Positions 14,485 to 24,220 of a stretch of 64,000 bases of DNA are shown here, one piece after another (position 1 is the first letter of the stretch; every line of letters begins with the position of its first letter). A model generated the notes under the pieces. The model did no database searches and was not told where the DNA came from. It saw nothing but the letters and a program-made list of their open reading frames with translations. This stretch comes from Intestinimonas timonensis. GTDB lineage: Bacteria; Bacillota; Clostridia; Oscillospirales; Oscillospiraceae. A program made the translations under genes and the position numbers. The stretch is taken from positions 335,643-399,642 of the forward strand of contig NZ_LR130817.1 of NCBI RefSeq assembly GCF_900626145.1, in the 5' to 3' direction.

Positions 14485-15858
14485 ATGAGAAAGAAATGGA
14501 TCGGGGCGGTCATACTCTCCGTGGTCCTACTGTGTTTGGGCGGCTGCGCGTTCAGCTCGCCCGAGGAACTTTACGCCGTCCCCAAGGCAGCAGAGGATTA
14601 TAGGAACCTTCAGGAGCAGATTGACAAGGTGCGCAGTGCGGGCGCCGAGTATTCCGGTCCGCTATTCGGTACCAATACCCAGCCTGTTCAGCTCATGGAT
14701 CTGGATGAGGATGGTGTCCAGGAGGCCATTGCCTTTTTCCGCAGCACCAGTGTGAACGATCCAGAACCGCTGAAGATCTATATTTACCACCAGACGGCAG
14801 ATGGAACCTATGAGGTCTGGAACATCATTGAAGGGGATGCCCCTGCCATCAATTCCATCTCCTACGAGGATCTGGACGGCAAGACAGGTCCAAGCGGTCA
14901 CATGGACAAGGAATTGGTGGTGAGTTGGCGGCTGAGCGACAAGATCTACCGGCTGGAGGCCTTTTCGGTCACCGGGCCGGAGGTGGAGACGCTGCTGCCC
15001 GCGGTATCCTACACAGATTATGTGCTGTGGGATATGGATAAGGACAATCAGCAAGAGATCGTCATGATCACCCTCAACACGGTGGACAGTGTCTACCAGG
15101 CCGACTACTATGATTACCAGTCCGGTCAGATGATGCTGCGCAGTTCGGCACCTCTGTCGGGCAAGATAACCGGTCTGGCCAGCAATACCAAGCCCCTGGC
15201 CAGCTACCTATACAACAACGGTGTTGCTGAGCCGGCCATCTTTGTAACCTCTAATCTCATTACCGGTGTCATTACCGACATTTTCACCTGGCAGGAGGAT
15301 AAACTGGTGAATATCACCCTGAATCCATCCACGGGCATGAGTGATGATACCTTCCGGCTCAATACCAGTATCTCTATTCAGGACATCAACAATGATGGTT
15401 ATCCGGAGGTGCCCAGACCCACCGCTCTCCCCACGCCGGATGCCGTCAGCAGTCTGGACTTCTGGCAGGTCCAATGGGTGCAGTATGATCTGAAGGGGAA
15501 TCCCACCGTGGTCTCTACCACCTATTATAATGGTGAGGATGGCTGGTATCTGGTCATGCCGGAGAACTGGCAGGGCCAGGTGGCGCTTTCCCGACTGGAC
15601 AACACTGGCAGTGGGGAGCGGGGTGTCCTCTTCTACCCTTACTCTGCGGAGCAGAGCGAGGGGAATGCCGCGCCCAAGCCATTCCTCTCTATTTATAAGC
15701 TCACTGGTCCAAACCGAAAGACGCGGGCCAACGCGGAGGGACGGTTTATCCTGCTGGAGGAGGACGATGTGATCTATGCCGCAGAATTCCATACCGACAG
15801 CGGTTGGGACTGCGGTGTGGATCAGGGGGGCCTGAAGGCGCTGTTTCATTTGATTTAG
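14485..15858 (+). CDS. lipoprotein of unknown function with FG-GAP-like repeats
   Basis: A 457-residue lipoprotein: signal peptide MRKKWIGAVILSVVLLCLGG with lipobox cysteine 21. The body contains several short Asp-rich motifs like those of beta-propeller calcium-binding repeats (LMDLDEDGVQEAIAFF, LWDMDKDNQQEIVMIT, IQDINNDGYPEVP). It sits 67 bases upstream of a two-component system and is on the same strand. It may be an extracytoplasmic partner of the sensor kinase, but that is inference. The start is set by AGGAGG before ATG 14485 rather than the upstream ATG at 14401. Confidence 0.8.
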   Translation: MRKKWIGAVILSVVLLCLGGCAFSSPEELYAVPKAAEDYRNLQEQIDKVRSAGAEYSGPLFGTNTQPVQLMDLDEDGVQEAIAFFRSTSVNDPEPLKIYIYHQTADGTYEVWNIIEGDAPAINSISYEDLDGKTGPSGHMDKELVVSWRLSDKIYRLEAFSVTGPEVETLLPAVSYTDYVLWDMDKDNQQEIVMITLNTVDSVYQADYYDYQSGQMMLRSSAPLSGKITGLASNTKPLASYLYNNGVAEPAIFVTSNLITGVITDIFTWQEDKLVNITLNPSTGMSDDTFRLNTSISIQDINNDGYPEVPRPTALPTPDAVSSLDFWQVQWVQYDLKGNPTVVSTTYYNGEDGWYLVMPENWQGQVALSRLDNTGSGERGVLFYPYSAEQSEGNAAPKPFLSIYKLTGPNRKTRANAEGRFILLEEDDVIYAAEFHTDSGWDCGVDQGGLKALFHLI

Positions 15859-15925
15859 GCTCCGGCCGGTCTGGGAAAGACCGGAGGAGACAATCCAGAT
15901 CCGTAACGGAAGGGAGTGTTCTGCA

Positions 15926-16615
15926 TTGAAAAAAGTGCTGGTATTAGAGGACGAGGCCAATATCCGCAGCTTCGTGGTCATTAATCTGAAGCGAGCGGGG
16001 TATGAGACCATTGAGGCGGGCACCGGCGAGGAGGCTCTGGCCCAGCTGCGCCGGAACCCTGATATAAAAGTGGCCCTTTTGGACATTATGCTCCCCGACG
16101 ATATGGACGGCTTTGAGGTCTGCCGCCGCATCCGGGCCAGTGATTCCAAGATCGGCATCATCATGCTGACCGCCCGGACCCAGGAGATGGACAAGGTGAC
16201 CGGACTCATGACCGGTGCCGACGACTACGTGACCAAGCCCTTCTCGCCGGCGGAGCTCACCGCCCGGGTGGACGCCCTCTACCGTCGCACCGGCGGGGAT
16301 GTGGAGGTGGACAGTGGCGAGATCAGCCAGCCCCCCTTCCTCCTGAATACCCGGAACCGGACATTGGAGAAAAACGGCCAGCGGGTGAAGCTCACTCAGG
16401 TGGAGTATTCCATCATGAAGCTCTTTATGGACAACCCGGGCAAGGCCCTCTCTCGGGACGAGATCCTGGACACCGTCTGGGGCCGGGACTCCTTCGGAGA
16501 ACTCAAGACGGTGGATGTAAATATCCGCCGCCTGCGCATCAAGATTGAAGATGACCCGACGAACCCAACCTATATCACCACCGTGTGGGGTTATGGGTAC
16601 AAGTGGGGATTCTGA
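15926..16615 (+). CDS. OmpR/PhoB-family response regulator
   Basis: A 229-residue regulator. Receiver domain with acidic pocket (LEDEA), phospho-acceptor Asp in ALLDIMLPDDMDG, Thr in IIMLTAR and Lys in VTKPFS. The winged-helix DNA-binding domain starts near residue 135 (LTQVEYSIMKLFMDNPGKAL, ending in TVWGYGYKWGF). TTG start at 15926 with GGAAGGGAG 9 bases upstream. The histidine kinase gene follows 38 bases later and is its likely partner. Targets are not visible in the sequence. Confidence 0.94.
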   Translation: MKKVLVLEDEANIRSFVVINLKRAGYETIEAGTGEEALAQLRRNPDIKVALLDIMLPDDMDGFEVCRRIRASDSKIGIIMLTARTQEMDKVTGLMTGADDYVTKPFSPAELTARVDALYRRTGGDVEVDSGEISQPPFLLNTRNRTLEKNGQRVKLTQVEYSIMKLFMDNPGKALSRDEILDTVWGRDSFGELKTVDVNIRRLRIKIEDDPTNPTYITTVWGYGYKWGF

Positions 16616-16653
16616 CCTTAAATTAAGTACAGAAGAAAGGAGGCGGAGAGGTT

Positions 16654-18063
16654 GTGGCAAAGATGAAGGGGATCCGGAAACGGTGGATGCTCAACAGCAT
16701 CTCCGCCGTGCTGCTCATCGTGCTCTTCGCTGTGGCGGCCTTTTCAGCCGCCATCGCCAGCTATTTCTACTCCACCATGAGCACGGGGCTCAAGTCACGG
16801 GTCACTGCGGCCCTGCCCTTTTTCAGCAGCGCTATGACCCAGAGCGAATACCTCCAGACGGCCAACGACTATGTGAGCACCTTTGCTGATAAGGACCGCC
16901 TGGAACTGCAGATCATCAATCCCAGCGGCAGCATTGATCAATCCACCAACGATTTGACCATTCCCGGCTCCTATCCAGGTACGCCAGACGTGACAGGAGC
17001 CATTGAGCAGCGGGAACTGACCCCCTGGACCGGTACCGCTCCGGACACAGGGGAGCGGATTATGTCGGTGTCCATGCCGGTGGTGAGCCGGAACGGTACG
17101 CTGCTGGGTGTCATCCGTATGGTGACCTCCCTGAACCGATGTGACCTCCAGGTCGCCAAGATCGTGGCGGTGGCCCTCCTCATCGGCGCTGCCATTGTGC
17201 TGCTGGTCTCCTTCTCCAACCTCTATTTTGTCCGCTCCATCGTGGAGCCGGTCACCGCCGTCACCGAGACCGCCAAGCGCATCGCCGCCGGCTCCTACGG
17301 CATCCAGATGGAGAAGAAGTACGACGACGAGGTGGGCGACCTCACCGACGCCATCAACGACATGTCCCTGAAGATCGACCAGTCGGAGAAGATGAAGTCG
17401 GAGTTCATCTCCTCTGTGTCCCATGAGCTGCGAACCCCCCTCACCGCCATCAATGGCTGGGCCGAGACCATTATGAATGGCGAGGTCCGGGATGCCGCCG
17501 ACGTGAAAAAGGGCATGGGTATCATCGTCTCCGAGGCCCGGCGGCTTACCAACATGGTGGAGGAGCTGCTGGAGTTTTCCCGCATTGAGGATGGCCGCTT
17601 CACCCTGTCGGTGGAGCCCATGGACATCAAGGCCGAGCTGGAGGACGCCGTCTATACCTATACGGAATTCTTCCGCAGGGAGGGGATCACCCTCACCCAC
17701 ACCGACTGTGAGGAGGAGTTCCCGCCCATCCCCGGCGACCCGGAGCGGATGCGCCAGGTTTTCTGCAACCTGCTGGACAACGCCGCCAAGCACGGCGGTT
17801 CCGGCAAGCGCATCGACACCGCCATCCGTGGCGAGGAGGATGCGGTGGTCATCACCATCCGGGACTACGGTCCTGGTATCCCGGAGGATGAGCTTCCCCA
17901 CGTCAAATATAAGTTCTATAAGGGAAGTTCCAAGGCAAGAGGCTCCGGCATCGGCCTTGCCGTCTGCGAGGAGATCATCACCCGCCACAATGGCCGCCTG
18001 GACATCGGCAATGCCGAGGGCGGCGGCTGCATCGTTACCATCCGGCTGCCCATGAGCGGCTGA
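16654..18063 (+). CDS. membrane sensor histidine kinase
   Basis: 469 residues. Membrane segments at about 15-40 and 165-190 flank an extracellular sensor of roughly 125 residues. Next are a HAMP linker (RSIVEPVTAVTETAKRIAAG), the H-box SSVSHELRTPLTAING, an N-box (QVFCNLLDNAAKHG), and G-boxes (DYGPGIP, GSGIGLAV). This is a complete PhoR/WalK-like kinase. GTG start at 16654 behind AAAGGAGG. It is co-transcribed with the preceding response regulator. The signal it senses is unknown. Confidence 0.93.
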   Translation: MAKMKGIRKRWMLNSISAVLLIVLFAVAAFSAAIASYFYSTMSTGLKSRVTAALPFFSSAMTQSEYLQTANDYVSTFADKDRLELQIINPSGSIDQSTNDLTIPGSYPGTPDVTGAIEQRELTPWTGTAPDTGERIMSVSMPVVSRNGTLLGVIRMVTSLNRCDLQVAKIVAVALLIGAAIVLLVSFSNLYFVRSIVEPVTAVTETAKRIAAGSYGIQMEKKYDDEVGDLTDAINDMSLKIDQSEKMKSEFISSVSHELRTPLTAINGWAETIMNGEVRDAADVKKGMGIIVSEARRLTNMVEELLEFSRIEDGRFTLSVEPMDIKAELEDAVYTYTEFFRREGITLTHTDCEEEFPPIPGDPERMRQVFCNLLDNAAKHGGSGKRIDTAIRGEEDAVVITIRDYGPGIPEDELPHVKYKFYKGSSKARGSGIGLAVCEEIITRHNGRLDIGNAEGGGCIVTIRLPMSG

Positions 18064-18097
18064 ACTGGAGAAATGGAACATTAGTTCGAATTTTCTC

Positions 18098-18126
18098 TTG
18101 CTTTTCCCAACCTCCTTTGCTATGAT
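18098..18126 (+). promoter_or_regulatory. probable promoter of the yqhQ-prmC-recA-rimO-pgsA gene run
   Basis: TTGCTT (18098-18103), 17-bp spacer, TATGAT (18121-18126), about 80 bases before the first start codon. Confidence 0.6.
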
Positions 18127-18204
18127 GGAAGTTGGGCCGATTCGGCCTCCGACTTTCTGTTTCGGGGCTGAAGATCTTTATCAATCAGAGGAGAACCTGA
18201 ATCC

Positions 18205-19185
18205 ATGGCAGAAAAACAGAGCCAGGCCTGCGCCACGCCCTTCCGCACCATGATCGGCGGACAGGCCCTCATTGAAGGGATCATGATGATGGGTCCCGAC
18301 AAGAAATCCATCGTGGTCCGCCGCCCTGACGGAGGTCTGGAGGTCAAGACCGAGGAGCGCAAGCTCATCAAGGACCGCCATCCCATCTTGGGCTGGCCTT
18401 TTATCCGGGGCGTAGTCAACTTTTGCGTGTCCATGTATACCGGCGTTACCGCCCTGATGTACTCGGCGGAATTCTACCCCGAGGACGACGAGCCGGAGGA
18501 GCCCTCCCGCTTTGAGAAGTGGCTGGACGAGAAGCTGGGCAGCGAGAAGGCCATGGCCTTCTTCACCACCCTGGCGGTCATCATCGGTATGGCCTTCTCC
18601 GTAGGCCTCTTCTTCGTGCTCCCCACGCTCCTGTCCGGCGGTGTCATGTGGTTTTTCCCAAACATCCCTCTGTGGGTCCGTAACCTGGTGGAGGGTGCCA
18701 CTCGGGTGATCATCTTCCTGGGCTACCTGATCCTGTGCTCCAAGACCAAGAGCATCCGAAGGGTGTTTTCCTACCACGGCGCCGAGCACAAGACCATCTT
18801 TTGCTACGAAAAGGGGTTGGAACTCACCGTTGAGAACGTCCGGGCCCAGCCCAAACACCATCCCCGCTGTGGAACCAGCTTCCTGTTCGTGGTCATTGTG
18901 GTGTCCATCCTGCTCTCCAGCATCGTTTTCTCTTTTTGGGAGTTTACCAACCCCTGGCTGCGGACCCTAGTCCACCTGGCGCTGCTGCCGGTGGTGGTGG
19001 GTCTCACCTGGGAGATCAACCGCTATGTAGGCGGACATGACAACCTGCTGTGCCGGGCCATCCGGCGGCCGGGCATGGCGATTCAGTGCTGGACCACCTT
19101 TGAGCCCGATGACTCCATGATCGAGGTAGGCATTGAGGCGCTCAAGCAGGTGCTGCCGGAGGAAAAGGGAAAGGATCAGTGGTAA
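18205..19185 (+). CDS. yqhQ: DUF1385 membrane protein (YqhQ family)
   Basis: A 326-residue polytopic membrane protein. DUF1385 hallmarks are GGQALIEGIMMMGPDKK near the N-terminus, VFSYHGAEHKTIFCYE (conserved His/Glu) in the centre, and PKHHPRCGTSFLFVVI. Four to five hydrophobic segments lie between residues 70 and 270. The family is widespread in Firmicutes, often beside prmC and prfA as here (prmC is next); its biochemical function is not established. Confidence 0.9.
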   Translation: MAEKQSQACATPFRTMIGGQALIEGIMMMGPDKKSIVVRRPDGGLEVKTEERKLIKDRHPILGWPFIRGVVNFCVSMYTGVTALMYSAEFYPEDDEPEEPSRFEKWLDEKLGSEKAMAFFTTLAVIIGMAFSVGLFFVLPTLLSGGVMWFFPNIPLWVRNLVEGATRVIIFLGYLILCSKTKSIRRVFSYHGAEHKTIFCYEKGLELTVENVRAQPKHHPRCGTSFLFVVIVVSILLSSIVFSFWEFTNPWLRTLVHLALLPVVVGLTWEINRYVGGHDNLLCRAIRRPGMAIQCWTTFEPDDSMIEVGIEALKQVLPEEKGKDQW

Positions 19186-19228
19186 ATTCGGAAAAACCCT
19201 GATATCAAAACAGACAGAGGGTGATTCT

Positions 19229-20092
19229 ATGGCGACCACCTACAACAATCTATACCTGGATACCCGAAAACGCCTGCGGGCTCACGGTGTGGAAATGGCC
19301 CAGCTGGAGGCCAGGGAACTGGTGTGTTTTGCCGCCGACAAGACCCGGGAGCAGTTCTTCCGGGATTTGTCTCTTTATGCCTCCAAAGAGGTAGAGGAGA
19401 AGGTGGAAGAGCTGACCCAGCGGCGTCTGGCCGGGGAGCCAGTGGCTTACATTATCGGGGAGTGGGAGTTTTATGGCCTGCCCCTGGATATCTCCAGGGA
19501 CGTGCTCATCCCCAGGTCCGACACTGAGGTGCTGGCCGAGAGGGCCATTCTGCTGGCCAAGGCGGCAGGAGAGGGTGCCCGGGTGCTGGACCTGTGCGCC
19601 GGAAGTGGCTGTGTGGGCCTGGCGGTGGCCGCCCACGCCCCCAACTGCCGGGTGGTGCTGGCCGACCTCTCTGAGGCGGCCCTGCGCATCTGCAAGCAGA
19701 ACGTCCGCCGCAACAACCTCAACGCCCGGGTGACCTGCGTTCAGGCGGACGCCACACAGGCGCCGGCGGCCAGCCTTTGGGACTTTGATGTGATCGCCTG
19801 CAATCCACCCTACATCCCACACAAGGACCTGCCCGACCTGGATGTGTCGGTGCGGGACTATGAGCCCTGGGCTGCCCTGGATGGCGGCCTGGACGGGCTG
19901 GACTTTTATCGAGCAATTGCTCAGCGTTGGGGCACTGCCCTGCGGTTGGGCGGCAGCCTCATCTTTGAGGTAGGCATCGGTCAGGCAGCCGATGTGGAGA
20001 AGATCATGGCCCAGAACGGCTTTGAGAACATTGTCACCCACCAGGACACCCAGGGCATCTGGCGTGTGGTGGAGGGGACCGCCAACCACTGA
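19229..20092 (+). CDS. prmC: peptide chain release factor N5-glutamine methyltransferase PrmC
   Basis: A 287-residue SAM-dependent methyltransferase that methylates the GGQ glutamine of release factors. An N-terminal helical domain (about 1-80) is followed by a Rossmann fold with SAM motif VLDLCAGSGCVGLAVA and the catalytic NPPY motif (IACNPPYIPHKDL). ATG 19229 is used: AGAGGGTGA precedes it and the longer frame from 19133 overlaps yqhQ. prfA is not adjacent in this window. Confidence 0.95.
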   Translation: MATTYNNLYLDTRKRLRAHGVEMAQLEARELVCFAADKTREQFFRDLSLYASKEVEEKVEELTQRRLAGEPVAYIIGEWEFYGLPLDISRDVLIPRSDTEVLAERAILLAKAAGEGARVLDLCAGSGCVGLAVAAHAPNCRVVLADLSEAALRICKQNVRRNNLNARVTCVQADATQAPAASLWDFDVIACNPPYIPHKDLPDLDVSVRDYEPWAALDGGLDGLDFYRAIAQRWGTALRLGGSLIFEVGIGQAADVEKIMAQNGFENIVTHQDTQGIWRVVEGTANH

Positions 20093-20106
20093 CGGAGGAG
20101 AGGTGT

Positions 20107-20502
20107 ATGGAGCGGTTGAGCCGGGCGTTCAGCCTGTTCATCGTCTTTCAGTTCGTCACCCTGGTGGCGGGCGTCTGCGCCATCCTGCTTACAACGAGCG
20201 GGCTTTACGTCGTGTTCCTCTTCGGCCAGGTCATCTCCATGATCGTGTTCAGCATCGTTACCAGCAATCTGCTGGAGCGAGATTTGCGCCAGAAATATCC
20301 GGAGGTCAAGCCGGATCGGCATATCTCCGTGGGTACGGGCGGCATTCGGTTCGGCGTGGACTGGCGCGGCCCGTTGAAGACGCGGGCAGGCAGAAGCCAG
20401 GACCAGTCGGCAGAGGAAGTGTTTCGGAAGCAGGAGATCACATGGCTTCTCGTGATCGTGACCATGGTGGTACTGGTCGGGCTGGCGTCAGCAGTTTATT
20501 GA
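20107..20502 (+). CDS. small membrane protein of unknown function
   Basis: 131 residues with two N-terminal hydrophobic helices (about 8-30 and 35-52), a charged cytosolic middle (LLERDLRQKYPEVKPDRH), and a C-terminal membrane helix (WLLVIVTMVVLVGLASAVY). GGAGGAGAGG precedes the ATG. It sits between prmC (14 bases) and recA (67 bases) on the same strand. No family recognised. Confidence 0.75.
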   Translation: MERLSRAFSLFIVFQFVTLVAGVCAILLTTSGLYVVFLFGQVISMIVFSIVTSNLLERDLRQKYPEVKPDRHISVGTGGIRFGVDWRGPLKTRAGRSQDQSAEEVFRKQEITWLLVIVTMVVLVGLASAVY

Positions 20503-20569
20503 CCCCGGCGCTGCTCCGGCCCGGAGCTGCGGGAATGGGGAGCGCTGATTCGTTTAAGGAGTGAGTCAT

Positions 20570-21682
20570 TTGGCAGATAAGAAGAAAAACCTGGTGGAGG
20601 CGGCTGCCCCCGCCAGCGATAAGAAGAAGGCCCTGGAGACCTGCATGGCCCAGATCGAGCGGACCTACGGCAAGGGCTCCATCATGCGCCTGGGTGAGAA
20701 CGCAGGTGTAGTGGTGGAGGCTATCCCAACCGGTTCCCTGTCCCTGGATCTGGCCCTGGGCATCGGCGGTGTACCCAGAGGCCGCATCATTGAAATCTAT
20801 GGCCCTGAGTCCTCCGGTAAGACCACCCTGGCCCTTCACATTGTGGCCGAGGCCCAGAAGCGGGGAGGCGAGGTGGCCTTCATCGACGCTGAGCACGCTC
20901 TGGACCCCTCCTATGCCCGGGCCCTGGGGGTGGACATTGATTCCATGCTCATCTCCCAGCCCGACACCGGTGAGCAGGGTTTGGAGATCTGCGAGGCCCT
21001 GGTCCGTTCCGGCGCCATCGACGTAGTGGTGGTGGACTCCGTGGCCGCCCTCACCCCCAAGGCGGAGATCGAGGGCGATATGGGTGACTCCCATGTGGGC
21101 CTGCTGGCCCGGCTCATGAGCCAGGCCCTGCGGAAGCTGGCCGGCTCCATCGCCAAGACCAACTGCATCGTCATCTTCATCAACCAGCTCCGGGAAAAGG
21201 TGGGCGTCATGTACGGCAACCCGGAGGTCACCACCGGCGGCCGGGCCCTGAAGTTCTACGCCTCCGTCCGTATGGACGTGCGGAAGGTGGAGACCCTGAA
21301 GAACGGCTCCGAAATGATCGGCAACCACGTTCGGGTAAAGGTAGTCAAGAACAAGGTGGCTCCCCCTTTCCGGCAGGCGGAGTTCGACATCATGTTCGGC
21401 CAGGGCATCGCCAAGACCGGCGAGCTCATCGACCTGGGCGTCCAGCTGGACCTGGTGCAGAAGTCGGGTTCCTGGTTCGCCATGGGTGAGACCCGCATGG
21501 GCCAGGGCAAAGAGGCCGCCAAGCAGTACCTGCTGGATAACCCCGAGGTGGCCGAGCAGCTGGAGGCCGATATCCGGGCCAACTCCTACAAGCTGCTGCC
21601 CACTCAAGCCAAGGCGGCCGCTAAGGCCGCCGGACGGGCGGTAGACGTGTCCGCCGAGGATTTCGAGGATGCGGATCAGTAA
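20570..21682 (+). CDS. recA: recombinase RecA
   Basis: A 370-residue RecA with Walker [10 protein letters not shown], Walker [11 protein letters not shown], the L1/L2 loops and the [16 protein letters not shown] signature, plus an alanine-rich acidic tail. It forms filaments on single-stranded DNA for recombination and SOS induction. TTG 20570 is preferred: AAGGAG (20556-20561) lies 8 bases upstream and translation then begins MADKKK, as in relatives. GTG 20561 overlaps the ribosome site. No LexA box is seen just upstream. recX overlaps its 3' end. Confidence 0.97.
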   Translation: MADKKKNLVEAAAPASDKKKALETCMAQIERTYGKGSIMRLGENAGVVVEAIPTGSLSLDLALGIGGVPRGRIIEIYGPESSGKTTLALHIVAEAQKRGGEVAFIDAEHALDPSYARALGVDIDSMLISQPDTGEQGLEICEALVRSGAIDVVVVDSVAALTPKAEIEGDMGDSHVGLLARLMSQALRKLAGSIAKTNCIVIFINQLREKVGVMYGNPEVTTGGRALKFYASVRMDVRKVETLKNGSEMIGNHVRVKVVKNKVAPPFRQAEFDIMFGQGIAKTGELIDLGVQLDLVQKSGSWFAMGETRMGQGKEAAKQYLLDNPEVAEQLEADIRANSYKLLPTQAKAAAKAAGRAVDVSAEDFEDADQ

Positions 21683-22298
21683 GCTGGCCGCATCCAAGCA
21701 TAAAAAGGGCCGCATCCTGGTCCAGTTGGACAGCGGAGAGCTCCTCCGCATCGGCGAGCGGGAGGTGGTAGCCTTCTCTCTGTATGTGGGCAAGGAGCTC
21801 ACAGCGGAGGAGAAGACTGCACTGGAAAACGCTGCCCGGGAGAGCGGCCTGAAGGACCGGGCCCTGAGCCTGCTCACCACCCGGCCCATGTCCCGCAAGG
21901 AGCTGACTGACCGCTTGATGGAGCGGGCCGACGCCACGGATGAAGAGGCTGAAGCGGTGGCCGACGAGCTGGAGCGATTGGGTCTCCTCAATGACCGTAC
22001 TTATGCCGAGACCCTGGTGCGGCACTATTCCGCCAAAGGCTACGGGCCCTACCGGCTCCGGGAGGAGCTGCGCCGGCGGGGGGTGCCCCGGGAGTACTGG
22101 GACCAGGTCCTGGGCGACCTGGATGACCCGGCGGAGACCATCGACGCCCTCCTGCGCCAAAGGCTCCGCGGAAGGATTACTGACCGGAAGGAACTCAAGC
22201 GGGCCTCCGATTATCTGGCCCGGAAGGGGTATCACTGGACCGACATCAGCGCGGCATTGCGCCGCTACGACGCATCACTGGAGGAGGATGAAATATGA
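21669..22298 (+). CDS. recX: regulatory protein RecX
   Basis: A 209-residue RecX that binds RecA filaments and limits recombinase activity. Three-helix repeats are visible: [60 protein letters not shown]. It overlaps the recA 3' end by 14 bases, so translation is probably coupled, which keeps RecX below RecA. The last four bases overlap the next gene. Confidence 0.92.
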   Translation: MRISKLAASKHKKGRILVQLDSGELLRIGEREVVAFSLYVGKELTAEEKTALENAARESGLKDRALSLLTTRPMSRKELTDRLMERADATDEEAEAVADELERLGLLNDRTYAETLVRHYSAKGYGPYRLREELRRRGVPREYWDQVLGDLDDPAETIDALLRQRLRGRITDRKELKRASDYLARKGYHWTDISAALRRYDASLEEDEI

Positions 22299-22870
22299 AC
22301 GCCATGGAATGTCTACTGACCCGACGCAGTATCCGCAAGTACAAGAGCGATCCCATCTCCCGCGAGACCTTAGAGGAGATCTTGGCGGCGGCCTGCTGTG
22401 CCCCATCGGCCATCAACATGCAGCACTGGTATTTTGTCGTCATCCAGAGCCCGGAAAAGATGGCGGAGTTCCGGGAGGTGATGCGCCGGGTGATGGTGGC
22501 CTTCCATCCAGTGCTGGAGGACCGGTTCAAGAAAAATCCGGAGACCATTCAGGAGACGGAGAGCTTCCTGGTGAGCCTGGGCGGGGCCCCGGCTGTGGTG
22601 TTGGCCTTTTTCCTCAAGGACAACTTCCCCGACCGGGACGGCGCCATGCAGAGCGTCTCTGCTGCCATTGAGAACCTGATGCTGGCCGCCTGGGAGAAGG
22701 GCATTGGCTCCTGCTGGATGTCGGCGGCCCAGCGCATGGGCTTTGGTCCTGAGATCCAGGCCAAATATGCCCCCGGCAAGGGTGAGTTCGTCTCCGCCAT
22801 CGCCCTGGGCTATCCCGACCAGTCCCCCAAGATGCCGCCCCGCCGGGAGGGTCGCTGCATCTTCCTCTGA
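22295..22870 (+). CDS. nitroreductase family protein
   Basis: A 191-residue FMN nitroreductase. Start [19 protein letters not shown], active-site region AACCAPSAINMQHWYFVV, and C-terminal IALGYPDQSPKMPPRREG, typical of the family. ATGA overlap with recX. Substrate unknown. Distinct from the shorter paralogue at 9847. Confidence 0.9.
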   Translation: MNAMECLLTRRSIRKYKSDPISRETLEEILAAACCAPSAINMQHWYFVVIQSPEKMAEFREVMRRVMVAFHPVLEDRFKKNPETIQETESFLVSLGGAPAVVLAFFLKDNFPDRDGAMQSVSAAIENLMLAAWEKGIGSCWMSAAQRMGFGPEIQAKYAPGKGEFVSAIALGYPDQSPKMPPRREGRCIFL

Positions 22871-22896
22871 TCTGAACAAAGAAGGAGAGCATCCAC

Positions 22897-24216
22897 TTGA
22901 AAGTTGCATTCGTATCCCTGGGCTGTTCCAAGAATCTGGTGAACACCGAGCAGATGATGGCTCTGTGCCGGTCGGCGGGCTATACCGTCACCGGAGAGCC
23001 CGAGGGGGCCGACGTGGCGGTGGTCAACACCTGCGGCTTTATTGACTCGGCCAAAAGTGAGGCCATCGACACCATTTTGTCCATAGCCCCGCTGAAAAGC
23101 GCAGGTAAACTGAAAAAGCTGCTGGTGACCGGCTGTCTTACCCAGCGCTACCAGGATGAGATCCTGGAGGAGCTGCCCGAGGTGGACGGTATCCTGGGCA
23201 CCGGCAGCTACACCGACATCGTTCCCGCCATCGAGTCCGTCATGGAGGGGGACACCCCCACCTACTTCGGGGACATCGACCATACCATCGAGGATGGCGC
23301 GCGTATGGTGTCCACGCCCCCCTATACCGCCTACCTGAAGATTGCCGAGGGCTGCGACAACCGCTGCGCCTACTGTATCATCCCATACCTCCGGGGCCGC
23401 TACCGCAGCCGGGACTTCGAGTCCCTGCTGGAGGAGGCCAGGGGCCTGGCGGACAGCGGCGTGAAGGAGCTGCTGGTCATCGCTCAGGACATTACCCGGT
23501 ATGGCACCGACCTCTACGGCCGCCGCCGTCTGGGCGAGCTCCTCACTGAGCTCTGCAAAATGCCCTTCCACTGGATTCGGCTCCACTACCTCTATCCTGA
23601 CGAGATTGACGACGAACTCATCGACGTCATCGCCCTGGAGCCCAAGATCGTCAAGTACCTGGACATCCCCATCCAGCACATGAGCGACAAGATCCTGAAG
23701 GCCATGAACCGCCGGGGGGACAGCGCCCTCATCACCGAGGCGGTATCCAAGCTCCGGGCCAAAATGCCCGACCTGGTGCTGCGCACCTCCATCATCGTGG
23801 GCTTCCCCGGCGAGGGAGAAACCGAGTTCGAGGAGCTGTGCCAGCGCCTTCCCCAGCTGGACTTCCAGCGGGCGGGGGTCTTCCCCTTCTCCTGTGAGGA
23901 GGGCACTCCCGCTGCCAAGATGGCAGACCAGGTTCCCGCCGATGTGGCCCAGCACCGGGCCGAGCTGCTGGTGGATGTCCAGTCCAGGGTCATGGACCGC
24001 TGGAACGAGGAGAAGCTGGGCACCGTCATGGAGGTCCTCTGTGAGGGCTTCGACGCCGACATGGGCTGCTGGGCGGGCCGGACCTATGCCGACTCCCCCG
24101 ACATCGACGGCCACGTGTACTTTACCGCCGCCGGTACCGTACCCGCTGGTACCTTTGTCAACGTGCGTATCACCGGCGTGTCCGACGGCGACCTGACCGG
24201 CGAGATCGAGGAGTGA
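22897..24216 (+). CDS. rimO: ribosomal protein S12 methylthiotransferase RimO
   Basis: A 439-residue radical-SAM methylthiotransferase that adds a methylthio group to an Asp of ribosomal protein S12. Three parts are visible: UPF0004 domain with its cysteines (SLGCSKNLVN, NTCGFIDSAK, TGCLTQRY), radical-SAM CxxxCxxC in EGCDNRCAYCIIP, and a C-terminal TRAM domain. The start is TTG 22897 after GGAGAGC. Its substrate S12 is encoded at 57792 with the modified region (RVKDLPG) intact. Confidence 0.95.
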   Translation: MKVAFVSLGCSKNLVNTEQMMALCRSAGYTVTGEPEGADVAVVNTCGFIDSAKSEAIDTILSIAPLKSAGKLKKLLVTGCLTQRYQDEILEELPEVDGILGTGSYTDIVPAIESVMEGDTPTYFGDIDHTIEDGARMVSTPPYTAYLKIAEGCDNRCAYCIIPYLRGRYRSRDFESLLEEARGLADSGVKELLVIAQDITRYGTDLYGRRRLGELLTELCKMPFHWIRLHYLYPDEIDDELIDVIALEPKIVKYLDIPIQHMSDKILKAMNRRGDSALITEAVSKLRAKMPDLVLRTSIIVGFPGEGETEFEELCQRLPQLDFQRAGVFPFSCEEGTPAAKMADQVPADVAQHRAELLVDVQSRVMDRWNEEKLGTVMEVLCEGFDADMGCWAGRTYADSPDIDGHVYFTAAGTVPAGTFVNVRITGVSDGDLTGEIEE

Positions 24217-24220
24217 GACC

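Noticed and set aside
20503..20569. LexA/SOS box before recA
   Set aside because: No palindrome resembling the Firmicute CGAAC-N4-GTTCG box is visible in the gap.
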